From the NCBI GenBank assembly GCA_016869765.1, contig VGES01000016.1, forward strand, positions 1 through 64,000: DNA of 64,000 bases, written 5' to 3'. How positions within the stretch are numbered: position 1 is the stretch's first letter; every line of letters starts with the position of its first letter. Source of the stretch: Alphaproteobacteria bacterium (GTDB lineage: Bacteria > Pseudomonadota > Alphaproteobacteria > SHVP01). Shown in pieces: positions 54,215 to 62,984 of the stretch. The notes below the pieces were generated by a model. The model worked only from the letters and a program-made list of their open reading frames with translations. It made no database searches and had not been told where the DNA came from. The position numbers and the translations under genes are program-made.

Positions 54215-55639
54215 ATGGCAGAAGAGTTCAAGCCCGATATCTGCGTGATCGGCGCCGGGAGCGGCGGTCTCGTCGTCGCGAGCGGCGCCGCCTTGATGGG
54301 GGCCTCGGTCGTCTTGGTCGAGAAGCACCGCATGGGCGGCGAATGCTTGAACGTCGGGTGTGTCCCCTCGAAGGCGATGATCGCGGCCGCCGCCATGGCG
54401 ACGGCCGGCCGCCAGGGTGCGGCGTTTGGCGTCCGGTTTGCTCCTCCCGTCATCGATTTCGCAGCCGTACAGGCGCACGTCAAGAACGTCATCGAGCAGA
54501 TCGCTCCCAACGATTCCGTCGCCCGCTATCGTGGTCTGGGAGTCGAGGTCGTCGAGGGCGCGGCTCGTTTCACAGGGCCGCGGACCATCGCAGTGGCGGG
54601 ACGCATGATCAGAGCCCGGCGTTTTGTCGTGGCGACCGGCTCGTCGCCGCTGGTTCCGCCGATCCCAGGTTTGGCCGCAACACCCTACATGACCAACGAA
54701 TCGGTGTTCGACAACGCGGTGCGGCCCGACCATTTGGTCGTAATCGGTGGTGGGCCCATCGGGCTCGAACTTGCCCAAGCTCATGCCCGATTGGGCGCCC
54801 GCGTCACCGTCATCGAGATGGCACGATTTCTTCCCAAAGACGATCCGGAGCTAGTCGAGGTCGTGCTGCGTTCCCAACGGCGCGACGGTGTCGACCTCGT
54901 GGACTCGGCGCGTGTGGTGTCGGTGTCCGGGACGGTGGGCGCGATCGTCGTGACGCTCGAGCGTAACGGTCGGCGCGAAGAAATCGTGGGCTCCCACCTG
55001 TTGGTCGCCGCCGGGCGTCGCGCCAACGTTGAAGATCTGGGGCTTGATCGCGCCGGAGTCGCCTACTCCGGCAAAGGCATACAAGTCGATTCCCGGCTTC
55101 GTACGACGAACCGACACGTCTACGCCGTGGGTGACGTCGTCGGTGGCCTGCAATTCACGCACGTGGCGTCCTTCCAAGCGGGCATCGTTCTGCGGAACAT
55201 CCTGTTCCGCTTGCCGGCGCGTGTTCGCTACGACTCCGTTCCCTGGGTGACGTACACCTCCCCGGAACTGGCGAGCGTCGGTTTGCAGGAGCACGCGGCC
55301 CGCGAAGCGGTCGGAGACATCCGGGTTCTGCGCTGGCCCTTGGCGGAGAACGATCGGGCGGTCGCCGAACGCGATACCGAAGGACTCATCAAGGTGATCA
55401 CCGATCGCCGCGGGCGCGTCCTGGGCGCGCACATCGTGGCGCGCCATGCCGGGGAGATGGTCCTGCCCTGGGTGATGGCGGTTGCCCGGCGACGCAATGT
55501 TCGGGAGTTCGCCGGGACGGTGGTGCCGTATCCGACCGTGGCCGAAGTCGGGAAACGGGCCGCTGGCAGCTTCTTCCTGCCCGCCCTCTCGAGCGAACGG
55601 ACGCGCCGAATCGTCCGATTCCTGGCCCGATTCGGCTGA
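54215..55639 (+). CDS. FAD/NAD(P)-dependent disulfide oxidoreductase (mercuric reductase/lipoamide dehydrogenase-like)
   Basis: A 474-aa class I pyridine nucleotide-disulfide oxidoreductase. FAD loop [17 protein letters not shown], redox disulfide [27 protein letters not shown](P) loop [21 protein letters not shown] and [17 protein letters not shown] are all present. The C-terminal dimer segment reads [16 protein letters not shown] where lipoamide dehydrogenase has HAHPTLSE, so the catalytic His is replaced by Tyr. That argues against lipoamide dehydrogenase. No mer genes are near. The substrate is unknown. Start 54215 has GGGGGCAGG upstream; 54203 is an alternative. Confidence 0.9.
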   Translation: MAEEFKPDICVIGAGSGGLVVASGAALMGASVVLVEKHRMGGECLNVGCVPSKAMIAAAAMATAGRQGAAFGVRFAPPVIDFAAVQAHVKNVIEQIAPNDSVARYRGLGVEVVEGAARFTGPRTIAVAGRMIRARRFVVATGSSPLVPPIPGLAATPYMTNESVFDNAVRPDHLVVIGGGPIGLELAQAHARLGARVTVIEMARFLPKDDPELVEVVLRSQRRDGVDLVDSARVVSVSGTVGAIVVTLERNGRREEIVGSHLLVAAGRRANVEDLGLDRAGVAYSGKGIQVDSRLRTTNRHVYAVGDVVGGLQFTHVASFQAGIVLRNILFRLPARVRYDSVPWVTYTSPELASVGLQEHAAREAVGDIRVLRWPLAENDRAVAERDTEGLIKVITDRRGRVLGAHIVARHAGEMVLPWVMAVARRRNVREFAGTVVPYPTVAEVGKRAAGSFFLPALSSERTRRIVRFLARFG

Positions 55640-55677
55640 CGTCTGGCCGCGATCCCAGAATCCTGATATCCCAAGGC

Positions 55678-57141
55678 ATGCCTCTCGATCAGCCACGGGC
55701 TGTGCCGTTGGCCCGGAGCCTGTCGGCGAAGCTGCTCGCCCTGACGCTGCTGTTCGTGATGATCGGCGAAGTGTTGATCTATGTTCCTTCGGTCGCGGGC
55801 TACCGCCTCGACTACCTGCGTGAGCGAATTGCCGCAGCCCAGTTGGCGTCACTAGCCCTCGTCGCAACCAGCGACCAGCAACTGACCGACGAGCTCGAGA
55901 GGGACCTGCTCGATCGGGCGGAAATCCTCGCGGTGATGATCAAGCGCGCCGAGGCAAGATCGCTCATTCTCGGCGGCAACGCGACCTTGCCCGCGGATAT
56001 CGATGCGCACTTCGATCTTCGCGACACGAATCGATTCACGTCGATCGGTGACGTGTTCACCACCATGGTTACGCCGGGGCGCACGATTCGCGTAACCGGG
56101 GCTGCGCTCGAGACGCCCGATACGGTGGTCGAGGTCGTGTTGGACGAATCGGCGTTGCGCCGGGAGCTGTTTCGCTACTCGCGCGGCGTGGTCGTGGTGT
56201 CCCTGATCATTTCGGGTTTGACCGGCGGGCTCGTATTCCTGACCTTGCATTGGATCATCGCCCGCCCGTTGCGTCGCTTGGCGGCCGGAATGGTGGCCTT
56301 TCGCCGCGACCCCGAGGACGAGGCCGCGCCACCCGCGTTCGGCGAGCGCGGCGATGAGCTTGGCTTGGCCCAGCGCGAACTGACGACCATGCAGGCGGAT
56401 CTTCGTGCGGCCCTCCGCCAGCGGGCGCGCTTGGCCGATCTCGGCTTGGCGGTCAGCAAGATCAACCACGACCTGCGGAACATTCTCGCGACGGCGCAAT
56501 TGGTGGTTGATCGCCTCGAACACAGCGGTGATCCAGAAGTGCGTCGCACGCTGCCCGTGCTCGTCGGTGCTATCGATCGCGCCATCGCGCTCTGCACCAG
56601 GACATTGCAGGCCGGGCGCACCGACGAACCACCACCCGACCGCGCGCCGTTTGATCTCCATCAGCTCGTGCGGGACGTTGCCGAAGCGCTTGGCGATGGG
56701 CGTGAACCCGGACCGATGTGGCAGAACGCGGTCCCCGTCGGGATGACGGTCAGCGCCGATCGCAGCCAGATCTTTCGCGTCCTGATAAACCTGGGCCGTA
56801 ACGCGATCGAGGCGCTCGAAGGACGGGCGAACGGTCGGATCGTCATTGCGGCCGCAGCCTTGGCGCAGAGCATCGTGATCGAAGTGACCGACAACGGTCC
56901 CGGCCTCAGCGATGAGGCGCGGGAGAATCTGTTCAAGCCGTTCCGTGCGACCGCCAAGCCGACTGGGACGGGGCTCGGGCTCGCCATCGCGCGGGATCTG
57001 GCCCGTGCGCACGACGGCGATCTCGTCCTGCACCGCAGCGATTCGTTCGGCACGACGTTCCGGATCGAGATTCCGGGCAACATCCAGGAGATTCGGCGTG
57101 TCCGCACGCCGGTGCGTCCCGCGGCGGTCGATCGGGCATAG
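55678..57141 (+). CDS. Sensor histidine kinase, no cognate response regulator nearby
   Basis: A 487-aa membrane kinase. Helix 1 is about 17-40, a periplasmic sensor domain covers about 45-180 and helix 2 is about 183-205. HAMP (RPLRRLAAGMVAFRRDPED) is followed by a dimerisation helix with the phospho-acceptor His264 in KINHDLRN, a variant H-box. The ATPase domain has N-box NLGRNAIEAL, G1 VTDNGPGLS, F-box NLFKPF and G2 GTGLGLAIARDL. The G-E-D-E-x (ERGDELGLA) linker is typical of HAMP output. No receiver gene lies within several kb, so it is an orphan. Confidence 0.94.
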   Translation: MPLDQPRAVPLARSLSAKLLALTLLFVMIGEVLIYVPSVAGYRLDYLRERIAAAQLASLALVATSDQQLTDELERDLLDRAEILAVMIKRAEARSLILGGNATLPADIDAHFDLRDTNRFTSIGDVFTTMVTPGRTIRVTGAALETPDTVVEVVLDESALRRELFRYSRGVVVVSLIISGLTGGLVFLTLHWIIARPLRRLAAGMVAFRRDPEDEAAPPAFGERGDELGLAQRELTTMQADLRAALRQRARLADLGLAVSKINHDLRNILATAQLVVDRLEHSGDPEVRRTLPVLVGAIDRAIALCTRTLQAGRTDEPPPDRAPFDLHQLVRDVAEALGDGREPGPMWQNAVPVGMTVSADRSQIFRVLINLGRNAIEALEGRANGRIVIAAAALAQSIVIEVTDNGPGLSDEARENLFKPFRATAKPTGTGLGLAIARDLARAHDGDLVLHRSDSFGTTFRIEIPGNIQEIRRVRTPVRPAAVDRA

Positions 57142-57149
57142 GCGGCGGC

Positions 57150-57914
57150 TTGGCCTGGGATCCGGACCTCTATCTGCGGTTTGCCCGATTTCGCGAGCAA
57201 CCGGCGCTCGATCTCCTGGCGCGACTCGAGCCGAGGACGGCGAGCCTCATTTACGACCTCGGTTGTGGAACCGGCGGTGCGGCGCGACGGCTCGCGGATG
57301 GTTGGCCGCAGGCCCGGGTGATCGGCCTCGATTCTTCCGCCGAGATGCTCGCCAAAGCGCAGTCCGGTGGTGGCCGTGTCGTCTGGCAACAGGGCGATGC
57401 GGCTGGCGCCGCGGCGATCAGCGATGCCGACATTTTGTTCTCGAACGCCGTGTTCAACTGGATCGCGGACCATCCGCGCGTCCTGCCCGCCCTCCTCGCA
57501 CGCCTGCGCCCCGAGGGACAGTTTGCGTTCCAGATGCCGCGAAACTACGAGCAGCCCTCCCACACGCTCATCGCCGATGTAATCGCCGAAGGGTCCTGGG
57601 CAGGTCGCCTCGACAACCATTTGGCGCGGCCCCACGTCATGAAACCCGCAGACTACTACCGTTGCCTCGGGCCACACTGTGCGGATCTCGAGATCTGGGA
57701 GACCGACTACGTCCATCGACTCGAGGGGGAGGATCCCGTGTTCGTGTGGTTGAGCGGTACGGCGCTACGGCCGCTGTTGGGCGCGCTCGACCCGGGCGAG
57801 CGCCCCGATTTCGAGACGGCGCTCCAGGCGAAACTCCGCCGCGCTTACCCGCGCGGCGACGATGGTTTCACGTTGTTCGCAATGAAACGGCTGTTCATCT
57901 ACGCCCGCCGCTGA
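57150..57914 (+). CDS. tam: Trans-aconitate 2-methyltransferase
   Basis: A 254-aa class I SAM methyltransferase matching Tam along its length. It starts LAWDPDLYLRFARFREQPALDLLARL, with SAM loop YDLGCGTGGAARRLA, VIGLDSSAEMLAKA, FSNAVFNWIADHPRVLPALLARLRPEGQFAFQMPRN and a C-terminal FTLFAMKRLFIYARR. It methylates trans-aconitate that forms spontaneously from the TCA intermediate and inhibits aconitase. The start is TTG 57150, 8 nt after the kinase stop, so the two may be cotranscribed. Confidence 0.94.
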   Translation: MAWDPDLYLRFARFREQPALDLLARLEPRTASLIYDLGCGTGGAARRLADGWPQARVIGLDSSAEMLAKAQSGGGRVVWQQGDAAGAAAISDADILFSNAVFNWIADHPRVLPALLARLRPEGQFAFQMPRNYEQPSHTLIADVIAEGSWAGRLDNHLARPHVMKPADYYRCLGPHCADLEIWETDYVHRLEGEDPVFVWLSGTALRPLLGALDPGERPDFETALQAKLRRAYPRGDDGFTLFAMKRLFIYARR

Positions 57915-57916
57915 GA

Positions 57917-59626
57917 TCAATCGCCGAGGGCGACCCCGTCCCGTCGCCGATCGGCGCCACCACGCAGACCCCGCGCGGTCACGATGATGCCGTGGAGCCC
58001 GCTGTTGAGTTCCTCGACGCTTACGCGATGCCCCATGGCTTTGAGCGGTTCCTGGTGCGCTACCAACGACGTACCGGCTTCGATTTCAGTCTCGCCGTTG
58101 CGGTTGACGATGTGCGGTAAGTCGATCGCCTCTTGGATTCCCAGCCGCCAGTCGACCACGCCCATCAGCGTTTGAGCGACATAGGCGATGATGCGAGGTC
58201 CGCCCGGTGATCCGATTACCATTTCCAAGCGATCGCGTTCATCGAGCACGATCGTCGGGGCCATCGATGACCTTGGCCGTTTTCCGGGCTCGACTCGGTT
58301 GACGGCAAGTTGTCCGTCGCGCCGTGGTCGAAAGGCGAAGTCGGTCATGTGGTTGTTCAGTAGGAAGCCGCGCACCATGAGTCGCGAGCCGAAGGCGCTC
58401 TCGATGCTCGCCGTCATGGCCACGGCATTGCCGTTTCGGTCGACGACACTCAGATGCGTCGTACCATTGGCTTCATCGGTGTCGTCGACCGGGGCGGCCG
58501 CCTGGCGCCGAAACGGGGGCTCGCCGGGTTCCGCCCGTCGTGCCGCTTTTTTGAGGTCGATCAGGCGGCTGCGCCGCCGCAGGTAGGTCTCGTTGAGCAA
58601 CCCGCCGGTCGGCACGTCGACGAATGCCGGGTCGGCAATGAAGACGTCGCGATCGGCGTAGGCGAGGCGGCTCGCTTCGGCGAACAGGTGCAGGGTTTCG
58701 ATCGACTGCGGGTCTCGCCGCGCCATGTCGAAACGACCGAGCTTGGTGAGAATCTGCAACGCGGTGATGCCGCCGGACGACGGTGGCCCCATGCCGCAGA
58801 CGGTTCGTTTGCGATACGTGCCGCACACCGGTTCGCGCTCCCGTATCTGATAGGCGCCGAGATCCCCAACGGTCATGCGTCCGGGACTCGGATTGCTGGT
58901 GCGGATCGCCTCGACCATCGTGTGGGCGAGCGGACCGTCGTAGAAGACGTCGATGCCCTGTCGGGCAACATCACGCAAGGTCTCGGCCAGCGCAGGGTTG
59001 CGCAGCCACTCGCCCTGCTGACGTGGCGTACCGTCATTCCGGTAGAAGTGCTCGCGCGATTCACGGAACACCCGGAGCGCACGATCCTCGCGGACGATCG
59101 CGGCGGCGAGCCGCGGTGGAACAGCGAAGCCCTCTTCGGCGGCGCTGATCGCCGGCTCGAACAGGGCGTACCAGGGCAAGGCGCCGTGCCTTCGGTGAGC
59201 CTCGGCAAACAACCGCAACAGGCCGGGAACACCGACGGAGCGGCCGCCGATGATTGCGTCGGCGAAACGGATCGGTTCTCCGTTGGCATCCAGGAACATG
59301 TCGGGTGTTGCCCCCGCCGGGGCCGTTTCGCGCCCGTCGTAGGTCCGCACGGCGCGCGAGGCGGCATCGTAGAAAACCAGGAACGCGCCGCCACCGATTC
59401 CCGCGGATTGCGGTTCGACGATGTTGAGCACGAGGGCCGTGGCGATCGCCGCATCGATCGCGTTACCGCCGCGGCGCAATATCGTGCGCCCGGCCTCGGC
59501 TGCGAGTGGGTGGGCGGCGGCGACCATATGTTGGCGCGCCGTGACGCCTTGCGCCGGGCGCTCCGCCGCAACACTGGCGGTCGCCAACAGGAACACGAGA
59601 GCCAGGGTCGTCAGAGAACGGGTCAT
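57917..59626 (-). CDS. ggt: Gamma-glutamyltransferase
   Basis: A 569-aa Ntn-hydrolase with signal peptide (LTTLALVFLLATASVAAE), so it is periplasmic. The large-subunit part has ATALVLNIVEPQSAGIGGGAFLVFYD and GRETAPAGATPDMF. The autoprocessing site is NGTTHLSVVDRNGNAVAMT, the nucleophile being the Thr before HLS. The small subunit has RSSMAPTIV and IGSPGGPRII. It splits gamma-glutamyl bonds of glutathione and peptides, a natural partner for the cytosolic GGCT-like gene far upstream. It ends 2 nt from the convergent tam stop. Confidence 0.95.
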   Translation of the reverse strand: MTRSLTTLALVFLLATASVAAERPAQGVTARQHMVAAAHPLAAEAGRTILRRGGNAIDAAIATALVLNIVEPQSAGIGGGAFLVFYDAASRAVRTYDGRETAPAGATPDMFLDANGEPIRFADAIIGGRSVGVPGLLRLFAEAHRRHGALPWYALFEPAISAAEEGFAVPPRLAAAIVREDRALRVFRESREHFYRNDGTPRQQGEWLRNPALAETLRDVARQGIDVFYDGPLAHTMVEAIRTSNPSPGRMTVGDLGAYQIREREPVCGTYRKRTVCGMGPPSSGGITALQILTKLGRFDMARRDPQSIETLHLFAEASRLAYADRDVFIADPAFVDVPTGGLLNETYLRRRSRLIDLKKAARRAEPGEPPFRRQAAAPVDDTDEANGTTHLSVVDRNGNAVAMTASIESAFGSRLMVRGFLLNNHMTDFAFRPRRDGQLAVNRVEPGKRPRSSMAPTIVLDERDRLEMVIGSPGGPRIIAYVAQTLMGVVDWRLGIQEAIDLPHIVNRNGETEIEAGTSLVAHQEPLKAMGHRVSVEELNSGLHGIIVTARGLRGGADRRRDGVALGD

Positions 59627-59719
59627 GGCGGCTCATTGTGGGGACGGGACGAGCCCGAGGCAATTCGTTGACCGAGTCTGGCGCCGCCCCTAGTGTCGCC
59701 GGCGAAACGGGGAGTCTCC

Positions 59720-60727
59720 GTGCGACCGGGACCGCGCAACACCATTACAGACGTCGATGGCCTCAAGGTCGGCCAGGCCGACGACGCCAGCGCCTGGTCG
59801 GGGGTCACCGTCGTTCTGCCGGATGCCAGGGCAGTCGCTGGCGTCGATGTCCGGGGCGGTGCTCCAGGGACCCGTGAAACCGAAGTCCTCGCGCCGAGCA
59901 ATCTCGTGGACCGCATCGATGCCGTCGTCCTCAGCGGCGGTTCGGCGTTCGGGCTCGACGCCGCGTCGGGCGTCATGGATTGGTTGGTCGAGCGCGGACA
60001 GGGCTTTCGGGTCGGTGCCGCCGTCGTTCCGATCGTCCCCGCCGCGATCCTGTTCGATCTGCTCAACGGCGGCGATAAGTCGTGGCGGGAGCCGCCGTAT
60101 CGCCGGCTCGGCACCGAGGCCTGCCGCAATGCCGCGCTCGAGGTACGGCTCGGAAACGCGGGCGCCGGCTATGGCGCCAAGGCGGGAACGCTGAAAGGTG
60201 GCTTGGGCAGTGCCTCGCTGATCAGCGATGACGGCATCCAGGTTGGGGCCCTGGTCGCGGCTAATCCCGCCGGATCGGTGGTGATGCCCGGACAGTCGGC
60301 GTTCTGGGCGTGGCCGCTCGAACGCGCGGGTGAATTCGGCGGCGCGATGCCGCGGCGTGCCTTGAGCGATGAGGAGTTGATCGTCGGTCCGACGTCGCCT
60401 CTGGCGGCGAACACCACGATCGGGGTTGTCGCGACGAACGTGGCGATCGACAAGGCGATGGCGCAGCGCCTCGCGATCATGGCCCATGACGGGTTGGCGC
60501 GCGCGATACGCCCCGTGCACACGCCGTTCGATGGCGATGTCCTGTTTGCCATGTCGACAGGGACGGACTCGCGGCCCGCGACGCCGCAGACTCTGACTCG
60601 GGTCGGCTCGATTATGGCCGACTGTGTGGCGCGCGCGATCGCGCGTGGTGTCTACCACGCAGAATCGCTAGGGCCTTATCCGTCGTATCGCGAGAAGTTC
60701 GGACACGTCCGCGCTCAGCGAACGTAG
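59720..60727 (+). CDS. P1 (DmpA/L-aminopeptidase D-esterase) family peptidase
   Basis: A 335-aa self-cleaving Ntn-type hydrolase. It starts RPGPRNTITDVDGLKVGQADD, typical of P1, with VDVRGGAPGTRETEVL, VLSGGSAFGLDAASGVMDWL and GAVVPIVPAAILFDL-like segments. The predicted autocleavage nucleophile is the Thr in AANTTIGVVATNVAID, followed by MAHDGLARAIRPVHTPFDGD. GTG 59720 has GGGGAG upstream and is preferred over 59693. Family members cleave N-terminal D/L residues or beta-peptides. The 3' end overlaps the lipoprotein gene by 13 nt on the other strand. Confidence 0.92.
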   Translation: MRPGPRNTITDVDGLKVGQADDASAWSGVTVVLPDARAVAGVDVRGGAPGTRETEVLAPSNLVDRIDAVVLSGGSAFGLDAASGVMDWLVERGQGFRVGAAVVPIVPAAILFDLLNGGDKSWREPPYRRLGTEACRNAALEVRLGNAGAGYGAKAGTLKGGLGSASLISDDGIQVGALVAANPAGSVVMPGQSAFWAWPLERAGEFGGAMPRRALSDEELIVGPTSPLAANTTIGVVATNVAIDKAMAQRLAIMAHDGLARAIRPVHTPFDGDVLFAMSTGTDSRPATPQTLTRVGSIMADCVARAIARGVYHAESLGPYPSYREKFGHVRAQRT

Positions 60728-61863
60728 AGGTGGACCTCGTTCGTGAACGCCTCGCTGCTCTGGGCCGAGGACAAGTTCACGCGATTGGCCGGCAGTCCCA
60801 TTTCGACGAGCGACCGCAACACACGCTCGGAATTCTGCTTGGAGCGGTTCGTGTTGAGCGCCACTTCCGCGGGCGTGCCGCGGTTGGGGGCGATCGCCAC
60901 CAAGTCGAACGCTGCCTGGGCGCGCTGTTCGAGCGCGCGGCTAACCGCGGCATAAAGGGCCTGCTGATAGGGCACGTCCGGACGATCGAAGCGAATGACG
61001 ACCAGCGGGCGGCGCGCGGCCCCCAACGCCGCCTGATCGGCTGGCGCGGCGGCTGGGGCCGCGAGCCCCGAACGCGGACCGAAGGCGCGGTTGGCCAAGC
61101 TCGGTCCGATCAACTCGCCGTTCTGGATCGCGAGCGACATCGTCGTCAGGTTGGCGCGTTCATTGCCGACATAGGCGGTCTGACGGCTGACGTCTTCGCT
61201 AAGCTCGTTCAGCAGTCGATCGATCAACACCACCGTGCGATTGGTTTCGTCTTCGAGAATGACGAGCTGACGGTGGTCTTCATCGATGGCGCCCGACAAG
61301 CCAAACGCGGCACGGGCGCTCTCGAGCACGAAGGTCGCGAACGCCGAGTCGCTCGCCACCGAGTTGGCCAAGGCGTTGAGCTGGTTGATCTCGCTCGACA
61401 ACCGGTCGAGTTCGGCCTGAGCGACGTTCCGCTGGTTGACCAGGACGGGATTGCCCGGCGTCGTCCCGACCTGGAGCCGCGACTGAATGGCGGCGATCGT
61501 TCCGTGATAGCGCTGCGAGGTCGCGGAAACCTGGTTGCGAATGTCCTGCAGACGCTGGTTCTGGGTGACGATGTTGGACTGAAGCTGCGAAAGCTCCTGC
61601 CGCAGCTGCGACACCTTCTGGCCCACGAACGTGCCGGTGTTGACCCCCGGCGTGACCGCTGGCGGTGCGATCGACGTTGCCGTGAGGACCGGTCCCTGCG
61701 GCGCTGCGGGGCCATCGGCCGGCCGGGGCGGCAAGGCCGGCGGCGGTGGCGCGGCAGCCGTGGCTGGCGTCGTCGACCGTCTGGGAAACAAGGAATCCGA
61801 AACGTAGGAGCAACTCGCCAGGAGGAGTGCCGTCCCCAGCAACACGGCGGTTTTCATGAACAT
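60715..61863 (-). CDS. Coiled-coil outer-membrane-type lipoprotein with OmpA-like C-terminus
   Basis: A 382-aa lipoprotein. Lipobox LLASC follows a short signal helix (TAVLLGTALLLAS), then a Pro/Ala-rich spacer (about 30-75) and a long coiled coil (about 83-220, e.g. GQKVSQLRQELSQLQSNIVTQNQRLQDIRNQ) with Gln/Asn-rich heptads. The C-terminal domain (about 285-382) has RPLVVIRFDRPDVPYQQALYAAVSRALE and NTNRSKQNSERVLRSLVEMGLPANRVNL, which recalls OmpA-like folds, but the peptidoglycan Asp is not evident. It could span the periplasm. Start 61863 or 61857. Confidence 0.8.
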   Translation of the reverse strand: MFMKTAVLLGTALLLASCSYVSDSLFPRRSTTPATAAAPPPPALPPRPADGPAAPQGPVLTATSIAPPAVTPGVNTGTFVGQKVSQLRQELSQLQSNIVTQNQRLQDIRNQVSATSQRYHGTIAAIQSRLQVGTTPGNPVLVNQRNVAQAELDRLSSEINQLNALANSVASDSAFATFVLESARAAFGLSGAIDEDHRQLVILEDETNRTVVLIDRLLNELSEDVSRQTAYVGNERANLTTMSLAIQNGELIGPSLANRAFGPRSGLAAPAAAPADQAALGAARRPLVVIRFDRPDVPYQQALYAAVSRALEQRAQAAFDLVAIAPNRGTPAEVALNTNRSKQNSERVLRSLVEMGLPANRVNLSSAQSSEAFTNEVHLYVR

Positions 61864-62182
61864 GCCCGGCAATACCGTCAATTTGCCGCGTCGGCCAGTC
61901 CCACTTCCCAACCGCCCGATCGACAATCGGGCGACTTTTCGTGATGGGCCAGCGAGATACGGACGAAACGCAGCAGCTTACGTGAAGTAGATCGACCCGG
62001 GGCGATCTTAGCCAATCGCCATCCCATGGGACAAGGGCCAATCCCCCGGTATTTCAGGAGCTTCGGCACGGCGCCCGCGAAGGCCGGCCGCGGTGATTGC
62101 TTGCGGCGCGGGGGTGATTTGATTAGGTTCCACACCCTCTTCGGGCCGACCAGCATGAGGAATGCCGGTCGAACCGGGGTTT
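61864..62182. other. Intergenic region before tRNA-Arg(ACG) with one inverted repeat
   Basis: No convincing gene is present in these 319 nt. A perfect 7-bp inverted repeat GCCCGAT-CGACA-ATCGGGC lies at 61914-61932. On the plus strand it is followed by GACTTTTC, but no plus-strand gene ends just before it. It sits 51 nt upstream of the divergent lipoprotein start, so it may be part of that gene's leader or operator. The tRNA promoter must lie in the right half, but no good hexamer pair was recognised. Confidence 0.6.
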
Positions 62183-62259
62183 GCGCCCGTAGCTCAGCTG
62201 GATAGAGCACTAGACTACGAATCTAGGGGTCGGACGTTCGAATCGTTCCGGGCGCGCCA
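62183..62259 (+). tRNA. tRNA-Arg (anticodon ACG)
   Basis: A complete 77-nt cloverleaf with encoded CCA. The acceptor GCGCCCG pairs with CGGGCGC, the D-arm is GCTC...GAGC, the anticodon stem CTAGA/TCTAG has loop CTACGAA (anticodon ACG, read as ICG), and the T-arm is GGACG-TTCGAAT-CGTTC. It decodes CGU, CGC and CGA. A run of six T follows after an A (62260-62265 region) and may terminate it. The body is nearly identical to the tRNA-Arg gene 1.1 kb downstream. Confidence 0.96.
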
Positions 62260-62371
62260 TTTTTTGTCAGATACGAACGCTGGTGGCCGCCGCCTCGACA
62301 TCAGGGGTGGCCGCCGGCGTTCGGTCCATTTCACTCGGGTTGCAGCTCGCCAGGCTTGGACACGCGTCATC

Positions 62372-62665
62372 CTATTCGCCCGACTTGAGTTCGCGGCTTT
62401 CGCGGTGATGCCAGAGTCTCAGGATGAAAATGGTGGCATCGCGAATCTCGTAGCGCAGCTCGTAGTGGCCCACGAGGATCCGCCTGACCTCGCGCGGGGC
62501 GAACGCTTCCAGCTTCTCGCCGATCCTCGGGTATTCGAGCAGCCGATTGGGCGCCCGGGCCAGCTGCTGCACGACCCGCGCCGCCGCATCAAGGGCGACT
62601 GGGCGGAGATGCTCGTGTAAACGGACGAGATCGGAGGCCGCCTTTCCGGTCCACGTGATCCTCAC
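62372..62665 (-). CDS. Type II toxin of the RelE/ParE superfamily
   Basis: A 97-aa ParE/RelE-fold protein. It begins MRITWTGKAASDLVRLHEHLRP, has ARAPNRLLEYPRIGEKLEAFAPREVRRILVGHYELRYEI and ends IFILRLWHHRESR, the canonical 'i.vlrv.H.re' C-terminus that usually carries activity. The pattern fits ParE (gyrase-directed) better than RelE mRNA interferases, but this is tentative. It overlaps its antitoxin's stop by 4 nt (ATGA), in antitoxin-then-toxin order. It lies between two tRNA-Arg genes. Confidence 0.92.
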   Translation of the reverse strand: MRITWTGKAASDLVRLHEHLRPVALDAAARVVQQLARAPNRLLEYPRIGEKLEAFAPREVRRILVGHYELRYEIRDATIFILRLWHHRESRELKSGE

Positions 62666-62931
62666 GTCTTGGGTGGCAGCAGCACGGCGTCGGTTCCAAG
62701 ACTATCCGCCCAAGCTTGCACGGCTTGCTGGTCGATGACGCGACCAGCGTCGACGTCTGCCAGGGCTTCGAGCGTCATGCGATGACGCTCTTCCTCCTGG
62801 TCCACCCAGGCGGCCAGCGCCTGCTTCATTACCCAGCCGCGCGAACGCTCGAGCCGCACCGCCATCGCTTCCACTTTCTGGGCGAGGGCGATCGGGACGT
62901 GTGCGGTAAGCACCTTCGTATCTGTGGGCAT
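62662..62931 (-). CDS. Ribbon-helix-helix antitoxin of the ParE-like toxin
   Basis: An 89-aa antitoxin. The N-terminal RHH DNA-binding fold reads TKVLTAHVPIALAQKVEAMAVRLERSRGWVMKQALAAWVDQEE, and a C-terminal toxin-binding tail follows (EALADVDAGRVIDQQAVQAWADSLG), as in CopG/ParD-like and StbD-like antitoxins. ATG 62931 has GAGAGAAC upstream. The operon promoter is overlapped by a palindrome (62949-62965), consistent with autorepression by the RHH domain. Confidence 0.92.
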   Translation of the reverse strand: MPTDTKVLTAHVPIALAQKVEAMAVRLERSRGWVMKQALAAWVDQEEERHRMTLEALADVDAGRVIDQQAVQAWADSLGTDAVLLPPKT

Positions 62932-62948
62932 AGTTCTCTCTATCAACG

Positions 62949-62984
62949 TGATTAGAAATTAATCATAGAGTGTGGGAAACGCAA
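62949..62984 (-). promoter_or_regulatory. Promoter-operator of the toxin-antitoxin operon
   Basis: On the minus strand TTGCGT (62984-62979), a 17-nt spacer and TAATTT (62961-62956) form a plausible promoter. The perfect palindrome TGATTA-GAAAT-TAATCA (62949-62965) covers the -10 hexamer, 18 nt before the antitoxin start, as expected for RHH autorepression. Confidence 0.65.
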
